Shown here: one piece after another, positions 7,350 through 18,896 of the stretch
Layout: every line of letters starts with the position of its first letter
How positions within the stretch are numbered: the stretch's first letter is position 1
Source: Novosphingobium chloroacetimidivorans
GTDB lineage: Bacteria > Pseudomonadota > Alphaproteobacteria > Sphingomonadales > Sphingomonadaceae
DNA length: 64,000 bases
Assembly: GCF_014204535.1 (NCBI RefSeq)
Contig: NZ_JACHLR010000014.1
Location: 1 to 64,000, forward strand
Direction: 5' to 3'
Notes under the pieces: generated by a model
Seen by the model: the letters and a program-made list of their open reading frames with translations, nothing else
Databases searched by the model: none
Told to the model about the DNA's origin: nothing
Translations under genes and position numbers: made by a program

Positions 7350-9031
7350 TCGCGTGGTTGACCGACACTCTTGTGATGACTGGCGTGCTGATGGCCCTGA
7401 TCCTGCTCGTGCGACGTCCGGTCGGGCGATGGTTCGGGCCGAGCGCGGCCTATGCCCTGTGGGCCTTGCCGATGATCCGGCTGCTGCTGCCACCCCTCGT
7501 CCTGCCGCAAAGCCTGGCCATCGCCACGCCGACGCACTCCTGGACGCCTCCCGCGGATGCCGTAGCGGAGGTGACCGCGGCCAGTTACGCCTACGATGAG
7601 GGCAACGCGTCCTCCGTCGCCGATGCGGGCGTGACCGGGCTGCCCTGGGCGACGATCCTGGTGGCCGTATGGCTTGCGGGTGCGGTCGTGTTCCTGGTCC
7701 ACCGCTTCTTCTCGTATCACGCGATGCGACGCGAGTTGTTGCGCGAGGCTCGTGTGATCGGGCACTCGGGCGCCGTACGGATCGTCGAGAGCAGCGCGGT
7801 GAGTGCGCCCGTGGCGTTCGGTGTGATCGACCGAGTGGTGGCGCTGCCTCGTGGGTTCCTGGCCGAAGCGGACTCGGATGCGTCCGACTTCGCGATCACG
7901 CATGAGCTGGAGCATCATGCCGGCAACGACCTTGTCGCCAACATCGCGGTGCAGCCGCTGTTCGCGCTGCATTGGTTCAATCCGCTGGCCTGGGTGGCGT
8001 GGCGCGCGTTGCGCAGCGATCAGGAGGCGGCCTGCGATGCGCGGGTCATGGCTGGGCGTTCGCGGCGAGAACGCGAACGCTATGGCCGGCTGATCGCTTC
8101 CTTCGCCGCCGGATCGCGCTTTGCCCTGGCCGCACCGATGGCGGGGCCGCTCAAGGGCGACAAGCCGATCATCCATCGCCTGAAAGCCCTGGTGCGCAAC
8201 GACGTGCCCGAGCGGCACCGCCTGCTGGGCCGAAGCCTGTTCGCCATCTCGATCGTCGCGGTGCCGCTCACCGCCTCGGTGACGTACGCGGCGCAGGAGG
8301 CGGAAGAGAACGTGGCCGAGCCTCTCGCCGCGATCCAGCCGGCTGCGAACGACGCGCCGATCGCACCTGCTTCGTCGCATGCGGTGGAGCACGATGGTTC
8401 GGCCGAGGCCGGCGAGGCTCAGCAGCGGTGGTCGCAGCACCGGTCCGCCAGGCACGAGCAGGCGGCGGTTCAGGCCGGCTCCGAGCACCCTGTCTTCGAG
8501 GCCGAACTGGAGCGCACCGTCGCGCGGTCCATCGCTGGCGCCGACCTGGCCGCTGCGGATGCCGACCTCGCCGCGGCGAATGCCGTCCGGGCTGAGCGCG
8601 AGGCGGAGCGGTTGGGCCGCGATGCCGAGCGCGCCGCCGCTCGTGCCGAGCACGACGCGGCGCGGCAATCGCGTCTGGCTCTGGCGCAGGCGCCCAAGGT
8701 CTTGGAGACGGTATCGCCGGACGGCAACGTGCAGACACTGCGCATCGTCACGCCGGCGCGTGCTGGGCGGCCCCGGTTCACGCGCACCATGGTTCTGGAC
8801 GGCAACTGTCCGGCGGACCAGCAGCACCAGGCTCGCGCGGCCGCCGGTCGGGCAATGGCTGAGTCGCGCGTATGCACCGGCGCGCCCGACACCTCGCGCC
8901 ATGTCGCCCTGGCGCTTCGTCGCGCACGCGCCTCGGTCGCCGCAAACGGGCACATGCCGGCCAAGGTCCGCAGCGACCTCCTTGCGGACCTGGATGAGGA
9001 GATCGCCGAGGCGACGCAGGGGCACGACTGA
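7346..9031 (+). CDS. M56 family membrane metallopeptidase (BlaR1-like)
   Basis: 561-residue inner-membrane protein. Seen: N-terminal hydrophobic segments (about residues 1-20, 34-55 and 100-118), a zinc-binding HELEHH motif (His186, Glu187, His190) followed by the downstream EAACDARVM of M56 peptidases, and a further membrane segment (LFAISIVAVPLTASVTYAA, about 294-312). The C-terminal 240 residues, presumably periplasmic, hold an Ala/Glu/Arg-rich coiled-coil-like stretch (about 390-450) and two Cys residues. No penicillin-binding sensor domain with an SxxK motif is visible, so the signal is unlikely to be sensed as in classical BlaR1. Family knowledge: such proteins signal by cleaving or releasing the cognate BlaI repressor. 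Overlaps blaI by 4 bases. Confidence 0.85.
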   Translation: MIAWLTDTLVMTGVLMALILLVRRPVGRWFGPSAAYALWALPMIRLLLPPLVLPQSLAIATPTHSWTPPADAVAEVTAASYAYDEGNASSVADAGVTGLPWATILVAVWLAGAVVFLVHRFFSYHAMRRELLREARVIGHSGAVRIVESSAVSAPVAFGVIDRVVALPRGFLAEADSDASDFAITHELEHHAGNDLVANIAVQPLFALHWFNPLAWVAWRALRSDQEAACDARVMAGRSRRERERYGRLIASFAAGSRFALAAPMAGPLKGDKPIIHRLKALVRNDVPERHRLLGRSLFAISIVAVPLTASVTYAAQEAEENVAEPLAAIQPAANDAPIAPASSHAVEHDGSAEAGEAQQRWSQHRSARHEQAAVQAGSEHPVFEAELERTVARSIAGADLAAADADLAAANAVRAEREAERLGRDAERAAARAEHDAARQSRLALAQAPKVLETVSPDGNVQTLRIVTPARAGRPRFTRTMVLDGNCPADQQHQARAAAGRAMAESRVCTGAPDTSRHVALALRRARASVAANGHMPAKVRSDLLADLDEEIAEATQGHD

Positions 9032-9379
9032 AGGGTAGGGTGGGGCCGACTGATTGCCCCGGCAAGATCCTCCCCTGCAAGGGGAGGTGGCGCGCGCGGA
9101 GCGCGTGACGGAGGGGTGTCACCGCTTAGGCTGTGCGCGACCGATAGGGTTACACCCTCCACCACCAGCTACGCTGGCGGTCCCCCTCCCCTTGCAGGGG
9201 AGGATCTACGGTCACGGTCACGGTCACCAGCGCTCTGCGCTCTCAGTTCCAGCGGAGCTTATCCCGAGTGAGTTGCGGGCCGCAGGATACGCGCATCAGC
9301 GTTTGAGCAGGTTTACGACGTCGGCGCCGCAGCGGATCTCTCGGACCTTCCGCAAGATCGTCGCCAAAGCTTGCCGCGC
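9032..9379. other. Intergenic region with palindromic element
   Basis: 348 bases without a convincing gene between the M56 peptidase and the convergent secreted-protein gene. It holds the long palindrome at 9065-9207 and, right after it, three GGTCAC repeats (about 9211-9228). No T-tract terminator is visible. Confidence 0.7.
9065..9207. repeat. Intergenic palindromic element, 26-bp arms
   Basis: The arms at 9065-9090 and 9182-9207 are inverted copies with one mismatch in 26 bases. Each is itself a small hairpin (CTCCCCTGCAAGGGGAGG). The roughly 90-base interior carries further GC-rich partial palindromes. The layout resembles the elements at 19954-20117 and 35652-35818. It lies between convergent genes, so a bidirectional transcription-end role is possible. 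Confidence 0.8.
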
Positions 9380-10042
9380 TCACCGGGTTTGTTGGACGAC
9401 AGGCTCCGACGTGAACACAGGCGTACGCTTCGTAGGCGAGGGCGAGGGCGCGGCTACGACTGCGGTGTCAGGCGTGATGCGGGCGTCGGTCCCCTTGGCG
9501 TCGTCTGCGCGCTTCTCCTGCTCGATGTGCTGCGCGACGATCGTCTCGGTAGCCGGGGACGCGGGATACGGGCAGTTGCGCGCCGCGCCGACGCCCTTGA
9601 GGAACCCCCGCCGGGCGAGACCGGCCTGGATCGCCCCGCGTATGGCGCGCTCCTGGCGGTTGGCGCCAGAGACTTCGCGGATCAGCGAACGGAACGGGAT
9701 GAAGGTGCCCACCGCCCATTGCGCGATACGGCCCTTGCTCAGTCGCGCGCGCTCGGCCTGAGGCAGGTCCAGGTCCGGACCCAGGATCGCGTCGAGTTCG
9801 CTGACGGCGGCACTCAGCTGCTTGCACGTCTCGAGGTTCTGCAGCGCGTAGGGGCGCAACTCGGCTTCGGCCAGCAGGGCTGGAATCTCGGTGCGGCTGA
9901 GATTTAGGTCGGTCATCGGCGTCTTGGCGACGTCCACCACATCCGGCTCTCGATCCGTGATCGGGCGTGGCTCATCGCGAGCAAGCGCCGGTGCTGCGAT
10001 CAGCGCGGGAACCACGATCGAGACCCAGCCAGTGCGCATCAT
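9380..10042 (-). CDS. Secreted conserved hypothetical protein
   Basis: About 220 residues. Seen: a signal peptide MMRTGWVSIVVPALIAAPALA with an ALA-R cleavage site. The mature part has LQNLETCKQLSAAVSELDAILGPDLD, then LSKGRIAQWAVGTFIPFRSLIREVSGANRQERAI and ARNCPYPASP, and a Pro/Thr-rich tail. Two Cys residues could form a disulfide in the periplasm. I do not recognise a named domain. GAGGAG lies directly before tandem ATGs at 10042 and 10039; the second has the better spacing, and an upstream start at 10066 is less likely. The gene starts 42 bases after the stop of the YpfJ-like peptidase gene on the same strand. Confidence 0.7.
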   Translation of the reverse strand: MMRTGWVSIVVPALIAAPALARDEPRPITDREPDVVDVAKTPMTDLNLSRTEIPALLAEAELRPYALQNLETCKQLSAAVSELDAILGPDLDLPQAERARLSKGRIAQWAVGTFIPFRSLIREVSGANRQERAIRGAIQAGLARRGFLKGVGAARNCPYPASPATETIVAQHIEQEKRADDAKGTDARITPDTAVVAAPSPSPTKRTPVFTSEPVVQQTR

Positions 10043-10083
10043 GCTCCTCGAACCCAGCCGCTCCATGATCGGTAAGCTAAAGA

Positions 10084-10953
10084 TCAGCTTTTCAGATCGG
10101 CGAAGGTGTCACAAGCTTCGTCGTTACCCGTTTCCAACCCACGCTTCAGCCACTGCATACGCTGCGCGCTTGAACCGTGGGTGAAGCTTTCGGGCGAGAC
10201 TTGCTGGCCGGCGCTGCGCTGCAGGGTATCGTCGCCGATCGCGCTGGCGGCGGTGAGGCCTTCCTCCATGTCGCCGGCTTCGATCAAGTCGCGGTGCTGT
10301 CCCGCCCACACTCCCGCGTAACAATCTGCCTGCAGCTCCATGCGCACTTGCAGCGCATTGGCCTGGCTGCCGCCGGCCTGCTGCTGGGCGCTGCGGACCT
10401 GGTCGGCGATCCCGGTGAGCTTCTGGACATGGTGGCCGTACTCATGGGCGATCACGTAGTAGCGGGCGAAGTCGCCTCCTGCTCCGAGCTGCTTGTCCAG
10501 CTGATCGTAGAAGCTGGTATCGATGTAGATGCCCTGGTCGGCCGGGCAATAGAACGGCCCCATCGCGCTTTGCGCGGCGCCGCACCCCGAACCGGTGCCG
10601 CCCTGGTAGAAGTGCAGGGTCGGTTGTTCGAACGCGATGTTCGCCTTCTGGAACAGCGGCGACCAGGTGCGGTTCAGCGAATCGAGCGCGTTGCACGATT
10701 CCAGTGCATAGGCGTTGCGGTTGCAGATGGCGTTCGCATCGCTGGTGATTGGTTCGCTCTGCGAAGGGCCGACTTGCTGCTGCGTGCCTTCGATCGCGCC
10801 GATCATCTGCCCCGGATCGACCCCGAAGACCACCGCGCCGATCAGCGCGATCACCAGCGTGCCGCAGCCCAGCTTGCCCCCGCCGCCGCCCGGAAACCCG
10901 GAGCTACCCTCGGTCACGCGTATGTTGTTGGGGTCGAAGGGATTGAGTCTCAC
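10084..10953 (-). CDS. YpfJ-like neutral zinc metallopeptidase
   Basis: 289 residues. Seen: an N-terminal MRLNPFDPNNIRVTEG typical of the YpfJ/putative neutral zinc metallopeptidase family, a Gly-rich stretch, one membrane anchor (GCGTLVIALIGAVVFGV, about 29-45), FYCPADQGIYIDTSFYDQL, the zinc motif HEYGHH (about 169-174), and a downstream MELQADCYAGVWA that supplies the next ligand. The C-terminal FTHGSSAQRMQWLKRG also matches the family. The active domain is probably periplasmic, held by the N-terminal anchor. The physiological substrate is not known. Length is normal. Confidence 0.93.
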   Translation of the reverse strand: MRLNPFDPNNIRVTEGSSGFPGGGGGKLGCGTLVIALIGAVVFGVDPGQMIGAIEGTQQQVGPSQSEPITSDANAICNRNAYALESCNALDSLNRTWSPLFQKANIAFEQPTLHFYQGGTGSGCGAAQSAMGPFYCPADQGIYIDTSFYDQLDKQLGAGGDFARYYVIAHEYGHHVQKLTGIADQVRSAQQQAGGSQANALQVRMELQADCYAGVWAGQHRDLIEAGDMEEGLTAASAIGDDTLQRSAGQQVSPESFTHGSSAQRMQWLKRGLETGNDEACDTFADLKS

Positions 10954-11195
10954 GCTGATACTGCCCCTTGTTGCTCGATACGTCCGGCGCGTCGGTCAAA
11001 GCGCGGCGGTGCGGCTTTGTTCCCTACCCGCGCAGCGCGCGGGCGTAGCGGTACGCGGGAGGTTCCCGCACGCACCGGCCGATCGGCTCCCGCCCGTGCG
11101 ACAATGATGCATCGGTGGGGGTTTATTTGTCGCCCGCTCTTGATTCATGCTCCCGAAATCGTCCTAGTCTGCAAGCGTCAATCCGACTGGACTGC

Positions 11196-14253
<3,058 letters not shown>

Positions 14254-14284
14254 ACATTGAGCTTGCCCGCCCAAGCACGTCCTC

Positions 14285-14355
14285 CGTTCGTGTCGAGCAA
14301 AGTCGAGACACGCCGGCGCTGCGCTCTCGTGTCTCGACTTCGCTCGACACGAACG
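14285..14355. repeat. Inverted repeat ahead of rsmB
   Basis: The arms at 14285-14312 and 14328-14355 are inverted copies (CGTTCGTGTCGAGC... and ...GCTCGACACGAACG) with one mismatch in 28 bases and a 15-base loop. This type of GTGTCGAG...CTCGACAC element is common between genes in sphingomonads (from memory). It ends 23 bases before the rsmB start and could act as a guaB transcription end or as a leader hairpin for rsmB. Confidence 0.85.
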
Positions 14356-14378
14356 GGATCGAGGGCTCGATTGCAGCG

Positions 14379-15554
14379 ATGACACCCGCCGCCCGCGTCC
14401 AGGCTGCCATCGAGATCCTCGATCTGGTCATCGCCGCTGCCCGCAACAACGGCGCGCCGGCCGATCGGATCGTGTCCGACTGGTTCAAGTCGCGCCGTTT
14501 CGCAGGAAGCGGAGACAGGCGCGCGGTGCGCGACCTGGTCTTCCGCGCCATCCGCAGTTGCGGCGAAGTGCCCATGACAGGCCGGGCCGCCATGCTGCTG
14601 CTGGCGCAAGACGACGCAACCCTGTCCGGCTTGTTCGACGGTTCCCGCCATGCACCCGAGCCGATCCGCCCAGATGAGCCCGCGGCCGAACGTGGCATCG
14701 CGCCGGCCTGGCTCGTCGACGCACTGGAGCGGAGCGGCATCGAGGGCACCGAGGCGAGCGCCTTGCTCGATCGCGCGCCTCTCGACATTCGCGTCAACAC
14801 GCTGCGGTCAGGCAGCGCCGAGGTCCCACCCGGAGGCGAGCGCACAGCGGCTCCGAACGGATGGCGCTACCCGCATGGTACGGCGATCGAGGCCACGCCC
14901 GCCTGGACGACAGGGACGATCGAGGTGCAGGACACCGGATCGCAGCTCGCCTGCGAGGCGGTGGCGGCGCGTGCGGGCGAGAGCGTGATCGACTTGTGCG
15001 CCGGGGGCGGGGGCAAGACCCTGGCGCTCGCGGCGGCAATGGACGGTTCGGGCCGGCTCCTCGCGACCGACACCGACCGCACCCGCCTGTCGCGCCTGCC
15101 GCCCCGCGCCGAACGCGCCGGTGCGGGCATGATCGAGACGCGCCTGCTCGATCCCAACCGGGAGGCCGAGCAATTGAGCGACTGGCAGGGCCAGGCCGAT
15201 GCCGTGCTCGTCGACGCCCCATGTTCGGGCACCGGCACCTGGCGCCGCAATCCGGAGGCGCGTTGGCGCCTGACGCCGGCGCAGCTGCAGCGCTACGTGA
15301 CAGTGCAGGCGCGGTTGCTCGACGTAGCGGCGGGATTGGTGCGCCCGGGAGGTCGGTTGGTCTACGTCACCTGCTCGCTGCTCGACGACGAGGGGGCGAC
15401 GCAGGCGCAAGCTTTCCTGGATCGGGCCGGCTCCGGCTGGACCGCCGAGCCGCCCGTACTGCCGGCCGGCCGCCCGCGTGGCCCCGGTTTGCGCCTCACC
15501 CCTGCCCATGACGGCACCGACGGGTTTTTCATCGCGCGGTTTCGCCTGCTGTGA
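14379..15554 (+). CDS. rsmB: 16S rRNA (cytosine-967-C5)-methyltransferase family (RsmB/NOP)
   Basis: 391 residues. Seen: an N-terminal NusB-like helical domain (VQAAIEILDLVIAAARN ... DRRAVRDLVFRAIR), then a Rossmann methyltransferase with the SAM motif VIDLCAGGGGKTLALAAAM, the motif IV DAPCSGTGTWRRNPE (Cys282) and motif VI YVTCSLL (Cys332, the usual catalytic position). Both conserved cysteines are present. It methylates cytosine 967 of 16S rRNA if orthologous; the RsmB/RsmF subfamily cannot be settled with complete certainty by eye. The next gene begins close behind. Confidence 0.9.
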   Translation: MTPAARVQAAIEILDLVIAAARNNGAPADRIVSDWFKSRRFAGSGDRRAVRDLVFRAIRSCGEVPMTGRAAMLLLAQDDATLSGLFDGSRHAPEPIRPDEPAAERGIAPAWLVDALERSGIEGTEASALLDRAPLDIRVNTLRSGSAEVPPGGERTAAPNGWRYPHGTAIEATPAWTTGTIEVQDTGSQLACEAVAARAGESVIDLCAGGGGKTLALAAAMDGSGRLLATDTDRTRLSRLPPRAERAGAGMIETRLLDPNREAEQLSDWQGQADAVLVDAPCSGTGTWRRNPEARWRLTPAQLQRYVTVQARLLDVAAGLVRPGGRLVYVTCSLLDDEGATQAQAFLDRAGSGWTAEPPVLPAGRPRGPGLRLTPAHDGTDGFFIARFRLL

Positions 15555-15604
15555 TAGCGGTAGGGGAAATGACCAAGACATCGCTCTCGGCCAAGGACAT
15601 CTTG

Positions 15605-16111
15605 ATGCGCTACACCCCCGTTGCCCTCGCCCTTTCGCTGGCCGTCGCGATCAGTTCCAGCGTTCTCCACTCCGCTCCCGCCGATGCGCTCGACGCACGG
15701 GCAGCGGCGCTTCTGGCGCAAGGGCGCGGCGAGCTGACCGCAGGCCGGGTCGAGGGTGCCGTCAATGCCTTCGAAGCCGCGTTGACGGTCCAGCCTGGCA
15801 ACGTGCAGATCCTGGTCGAGCTGGCGGCGGCCACCCGTCGCATGGGACTGCAAGGCAAGGCGATCCATTACTATCGCCAGGCGCTTGAGACTGACCCGCG
15901 CAACCTCTCGGCCATCGCCGGTGAAGGCGCCGCGCTGGCGGAGAAGGGGGCTACGGAAAAGGCCAACCGCAACCTCGCGCGGCTCAAGACGCTGTGTGGC
16001 GGCGACTGCGCCGAGACGCGCCAACTCGCGGCCGTGATCGCGCGTGGCCCCGCGCCCCGCGTGGTGAGCGCAGCGGCGATCACTCCCAAGCCGATCGTTT
16101 CCGAGAACTGA
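15605..16111 (+). CDS. Secreted TPR-repeat protein
   Basis: About 168 residues from ATG 15605. Seen: a signal peptide (MRYTPVALALSLAVAISSSV...), then tetratricopeptide repeats covering GELTAGRVEGAVNAFEAAL, NVQILVELAAATRRMG and KAIHYYRQALETDPRNLSAI, and a short region with two Cys (LCGGDCAE). Probably periplasmic scaffold; no enzyme signature. Start choice: AAGGA lies 8 bases before ATG 15605, which also puts the signal peptide at the N-terminus. Alternatives are ATG 15569 and a GTG at 15551 that overlaps the rsmB stop. Confidence 0.75.
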   Translation: MRYTPVALALSLAVAISSSVLHSAPADALDARAAALLAQGRGELTAGRVEGAVNAFEAALTVQPGNVQILVELAAATRRMGLQGKAIHYYRQALETDPRNLSAIAGEGAALAEKGATEKANRNLARLKTLCGGDCAETRQLAAVIARGPAPRVVSAAAITPKPIVSEN

Positions 16112-16177
16112 CGAGGCGGGAAGGCGTAAGCAGGAGAGATCGCGCCGTGGCCAGTCCGAGCCCGGGCGATGGTGCGC

Positions 16178-16660
16178 TCAGATCAGTGGGCGGAACTCGT
16201 CCAGCACGGTGCGGTAGACGCGCTTCTTGAACGGCACGATCATTTCGGGCAGCAGCTCTGGCTCCAGCCACTGCCACTCGCAGAATTCCGGCGGCTTGTG
16301 GGCGTTGAGGTCGATGTCGGCATCCTGACCCTCGAACCGCGCCAGGAACCAGGTCTGGCGCTGGCCACGGTACTTGCCGCCCCACAGCTTGCCCATCAGG
16401 TGCTCGGGCAAATCGTAGAGCAGCTCCTCCTTGGTCTGGGCAATCAGGCTGACGTGCTCTTCCTTCACCCCGGTTTCTTCCCACAACTCGCGCAGCACGG
16501 CGGCGCGCAAGTCCTCACCCTTGTCGACGCCGCCCTGGGGCATCTGCCACCAGTCCCCTTCGCGATTGTCGATGCGCTTGCCGACGAACGCCTTGCCGTG
16601 GGCGTTCACCAGCATGACGCCCACGCAGGGACGATAGGGCAGGCGAGAGAAGTCGGTCAT
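16178..16660 (-). CDS. rppH: RNA pyrophosphohydrolase (Nudix)
   Basis: 160 residues. Removes pyrophosphate from the 5' end of mRNA, opening it to decay. Seen: YRPCVGVMLVNAHGKAFVGKR, then WQMPQGGVDKGEDLRAAVLR and the following ELWEETG, together a complete Nudix box (about residues 43-65), and the C-terminal FKKRVYRTVLDEF. ATG 16660 (MTDFSRLPYRP) is preferred over an upstream in-frame ATG at 16714 because homologues begin here. The gene converges on the TPR-protein gene. Confidence 0.93.
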   Translation of the reverse strand: MTDFSRLPYRPCVGVMLVNAHGKAFVGKRIDNREGDWWQMPQGGVDKGEDLRAAVLRELWEETGVKEEHVSLIAQTKEELLYDLPEHLMGKLWGGKYRGQRQTWFLARFEGQDADIDLNAHKPPEFCEWQWLEPELLPEMIVPFKKRVYRTVLDEFRPLI

Positions 16661-16923
16661 CGGTGTGGGTGATCTCGATCTGTGGAAGGGCCGGCGCGAG
16701 CGGCGGAACGGCATCCGCCACCGTGCGCGGTATCGACAATGGCGCAGCCACCGGCTCTTGACCAGCCGGATTTATCCGCCTCTAGCATGGCTGGAGTTTG
16801 GCCGGCGATGGATTTTCTAAATTGCCGCGTGGGTTGATCGCGCACAGAGGCGGTCTCACTTAGTTGGACAGGGCGGGGGCGCAATCGATAACGCGGCGCC
16901 GCGCTCGGTGATAGAGGACGATC

Positions 16924-18879
16924 ATGGCTACCATTCCCGCCGATCAGGATATCGCGACCGTGGCGGAAACCGAGACTCCCGAAGCCGTCGTGGTGCGCTT
17001 CGCCGGCGACTCCGGCGATGGCATGCAGCTGACCGGCGGGCAGTTCACGCTCTCGACGGCGCTGGCGGGCAACGACCTGTCGACCTTCCCCGATTTTCCG
17101 GCCGAGATCCGCGCGCCGCAGGGCACGCTGTTCGGCGTCTCGGCGTTCCAGATCAACTTCGGCTCCAGCGAGATCACCACCGCCGGTGACGCGCCCGACG
17201 TGCTCGTCGCGATGAACCCGGCGGCGCTCAAGACCAACGTTCAGGCCCTGAAGCCCGGCGGCCTGATCATCGCCGACACCGGCGAGTTCAACAAGCGCAA
17301 CATGGAAAAGGCGAAGTACGAGGCTTCGCCGTTCGAGGATGGCAGCCTCGCCAAGTGGGAGGTCATGGCCTTCGACATCAGCGCGCTGACGCTCGAGGCC
17401 GTGAAGCCGTTCGGCCTCGGCAACAAGGAAGCGCTGCGCTGCAAGAACATGTGGACGCTGGGGCTGGCCCTGTGGATGTTCGACCGCGATCGCCAGCCGC
17501 TGATCGACTGGCTGAACGGCAAGTTCGCCAAGAACCCGGTGCTGGCGCAGGCCAATATCGCCGCGCTGAACGCCGGCCATGCCTATGGCGAGACGGCCGA
17601 AGTCGCCGGACCGCTCAAGAAGCTGCATCTCGATCCGGTGCCGAGCGCGCCGGGGCTCTATCGGACGGTCACCGGCGCCGAGGCGATCTCGCTTGGCCTC
17701 GTCGCGGGCGCGCAGCTGGCCGACCTGCCGATGTTCTTCGGTGGTTATCCGATCACGCCGGCCTCCGCGATCCTTCACAACCTGGTGAGGATGAAGGAGT
17801 TCGGCGTCACCACCTTCCAGGCCGAGGACGAGATCGCGGCGATCTGCTCGGCGATCGGGGCGTCCTATGCCGGGCAGCTGGGCGTCACCTCCTCGTCGGG
17901 TCCGGGCATCGCGCTCAAGGGCGAGGCGATGGGCCTGGCGATCATGACCGAGCTTCCGCTCGTCATCGTCAACTCGCAGCGCGGTGGGCCCTCGACCGGA
18001 CTGCCGACCAAGACCGAGCAGTCGGACCTCTACCAGGCGGTCTACGGCCGCAACGGCGACGCGCCGATGCCGGTGATCGCCACCCGCTCGCCCTCGGATG
18101 CGTTCGAGTGCGCGATCGAGGCAGTCCGCATTGCCACCGAATACATGACCCCGGTCATGCTGCTGACCGACGGCTACATCGCCAATGCGTCCGAGCCGTG
18201 GAAAGTGCCCGATCCGGCGACGTTTACGCCGTTTCCCAAGACCTTCCTGGAGGAAACGAACAACGCCGAAGGGCGCGTGCTGCCCTTCAAGCGCGATGAC
18301 AAGGGCGTGCGCCCGTGGATCAAGCCGGGCACGCCGGGCCTGATGCACCGCATCGGCGGCATCGAGAAGGCGCTCGACAGCGGCAACATCGACTATTCGC
18401 CCGCCGTCCACCAGTCGCAGACTGACGCCCGCATGGCCAAGGTCGACGGCGTCGCGGCGAGCATCCCGGCGCAGGAGGTCACGCTGGGCGAGGCCTCGGG
18501 CAAGCTGGCGGTCGTCGGCTGGGGCTCCACGTACGGCCCGATCCATCAGGCCGTGCGCCGCGCGCGCCGCAAGGGTCTGGACGTCCACCACATCCACGTG
18601 CGTCACATCTGGCCGCTCCCCGCGAACCTGGGCGAGCTGCTGGCCAGTTACGAGAACGTGCTGGTGCCCGAGATGAACACCGGTCAGTTCAAGACCGTGC
18701 TGCGCGATCAGTTCCTGGTCGACGCGGTGCCGCTGAACAAGGTTTCCGGTCAGCCCTTCGCCATCGCCGAGATCGAGGCGGCCATCGCCAAGTTCTTCGA
18801 CTCCGTGCCGGGCAACGAGGGCGGAGAGGTCTTGGTCAACGAAGGCCAGCTGCCCAGCCCCGAAGCGCACAACGACTGA
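16924..18879 (+). CDS. korA: 2-oxoacid (2-oxoglutarate):ferredoxin oxidoreductase, alpha (gamma-alpha fused) subunit
   Basis: 651 residues. Seen: an N-terminal gamma-type domain with VVRFAGDSGDGMQLTGGQF (about 23-41) and FPAEIRAPQGTLFG, then the alpha-type domain with FFGGYPITPASAILHNL, QAEDEIAAICSAIGASYAG, TSSSGPGIALKGEAMGLA and the C-terminal GWGSTYGPIHQAV. This fused architecture is typical of KorA. With the beta subunit just downstream it would decarboxylate 2-oxoglutarate oxidatively (or work in reverse) using ferredoxin. GAGGA precedes the ATG. A weak promoter, TTGACC (16757) with TCTAGC 17 bases on, may drive it. No ferredoxin gene is adjacent. Confidence 0.93.
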   Translation: MATIPADQDIATVAETETPEAVVVRFAGDSGDGMQLTGGQFTLSTALAGNDLSTFPDFPAEIRAPQGTLFGVSAFQINFGSSEITTAGDAPDVLVAMNPAALKTNVQALKPGGLIIADTGEFNKRNMEKAKYEASPFEDGSLAKWEVMAFDISALTLEAVKPFGLGNKEALRCKNMWTLGLALWMFDRDRQPLIDWLNGKFAKNPVLAQANIAALNAGHAYGETAEVAGPLKKLHLDPVPSAPGLYRTVTGAEAISLGLVAGAQLADLPMFFGGYPITPASAILHNLVRMKEFGVTTFQAEDEIAAICSAIGASYAGQLGVTSSSGPGIALKGEAMGLAIMTELPLVIVNSQRGGPSTGLPTKTEQSDLYQAVYGRNGDAPMPVIATRSPSDAFECAIEAVRIATEYMTPVMLLTDGYIANASEPWKVPDPATFTPFPKTFLEETNNAEGRVLPFKRDDKGVRPWIKPGTPGLMHRIGGIEKALDSGNIDYSPAVHQSQTDARMAKVDGVAASIPAQEVTLGEASGKLAVVGWGSTYGPIHQAVRRARRKGLDVHHIHVRHIWPLPANLGELLASYENVLVPEMNTGQFKTVLRDQFLVDAVPLNKVSGQPFAIAEIEAAIAKFFDSVPGNEGGEVLVNEGQLPSPEAHND

Positions 18880-18896
18880 TATTGGGACGAACCCAG

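Noticed and set aside
9208..9230. GGTCAC triplet repeat as a CRISPR or VNTR
   Set aside because: Only three 6-base units, no spacers; too short to call.
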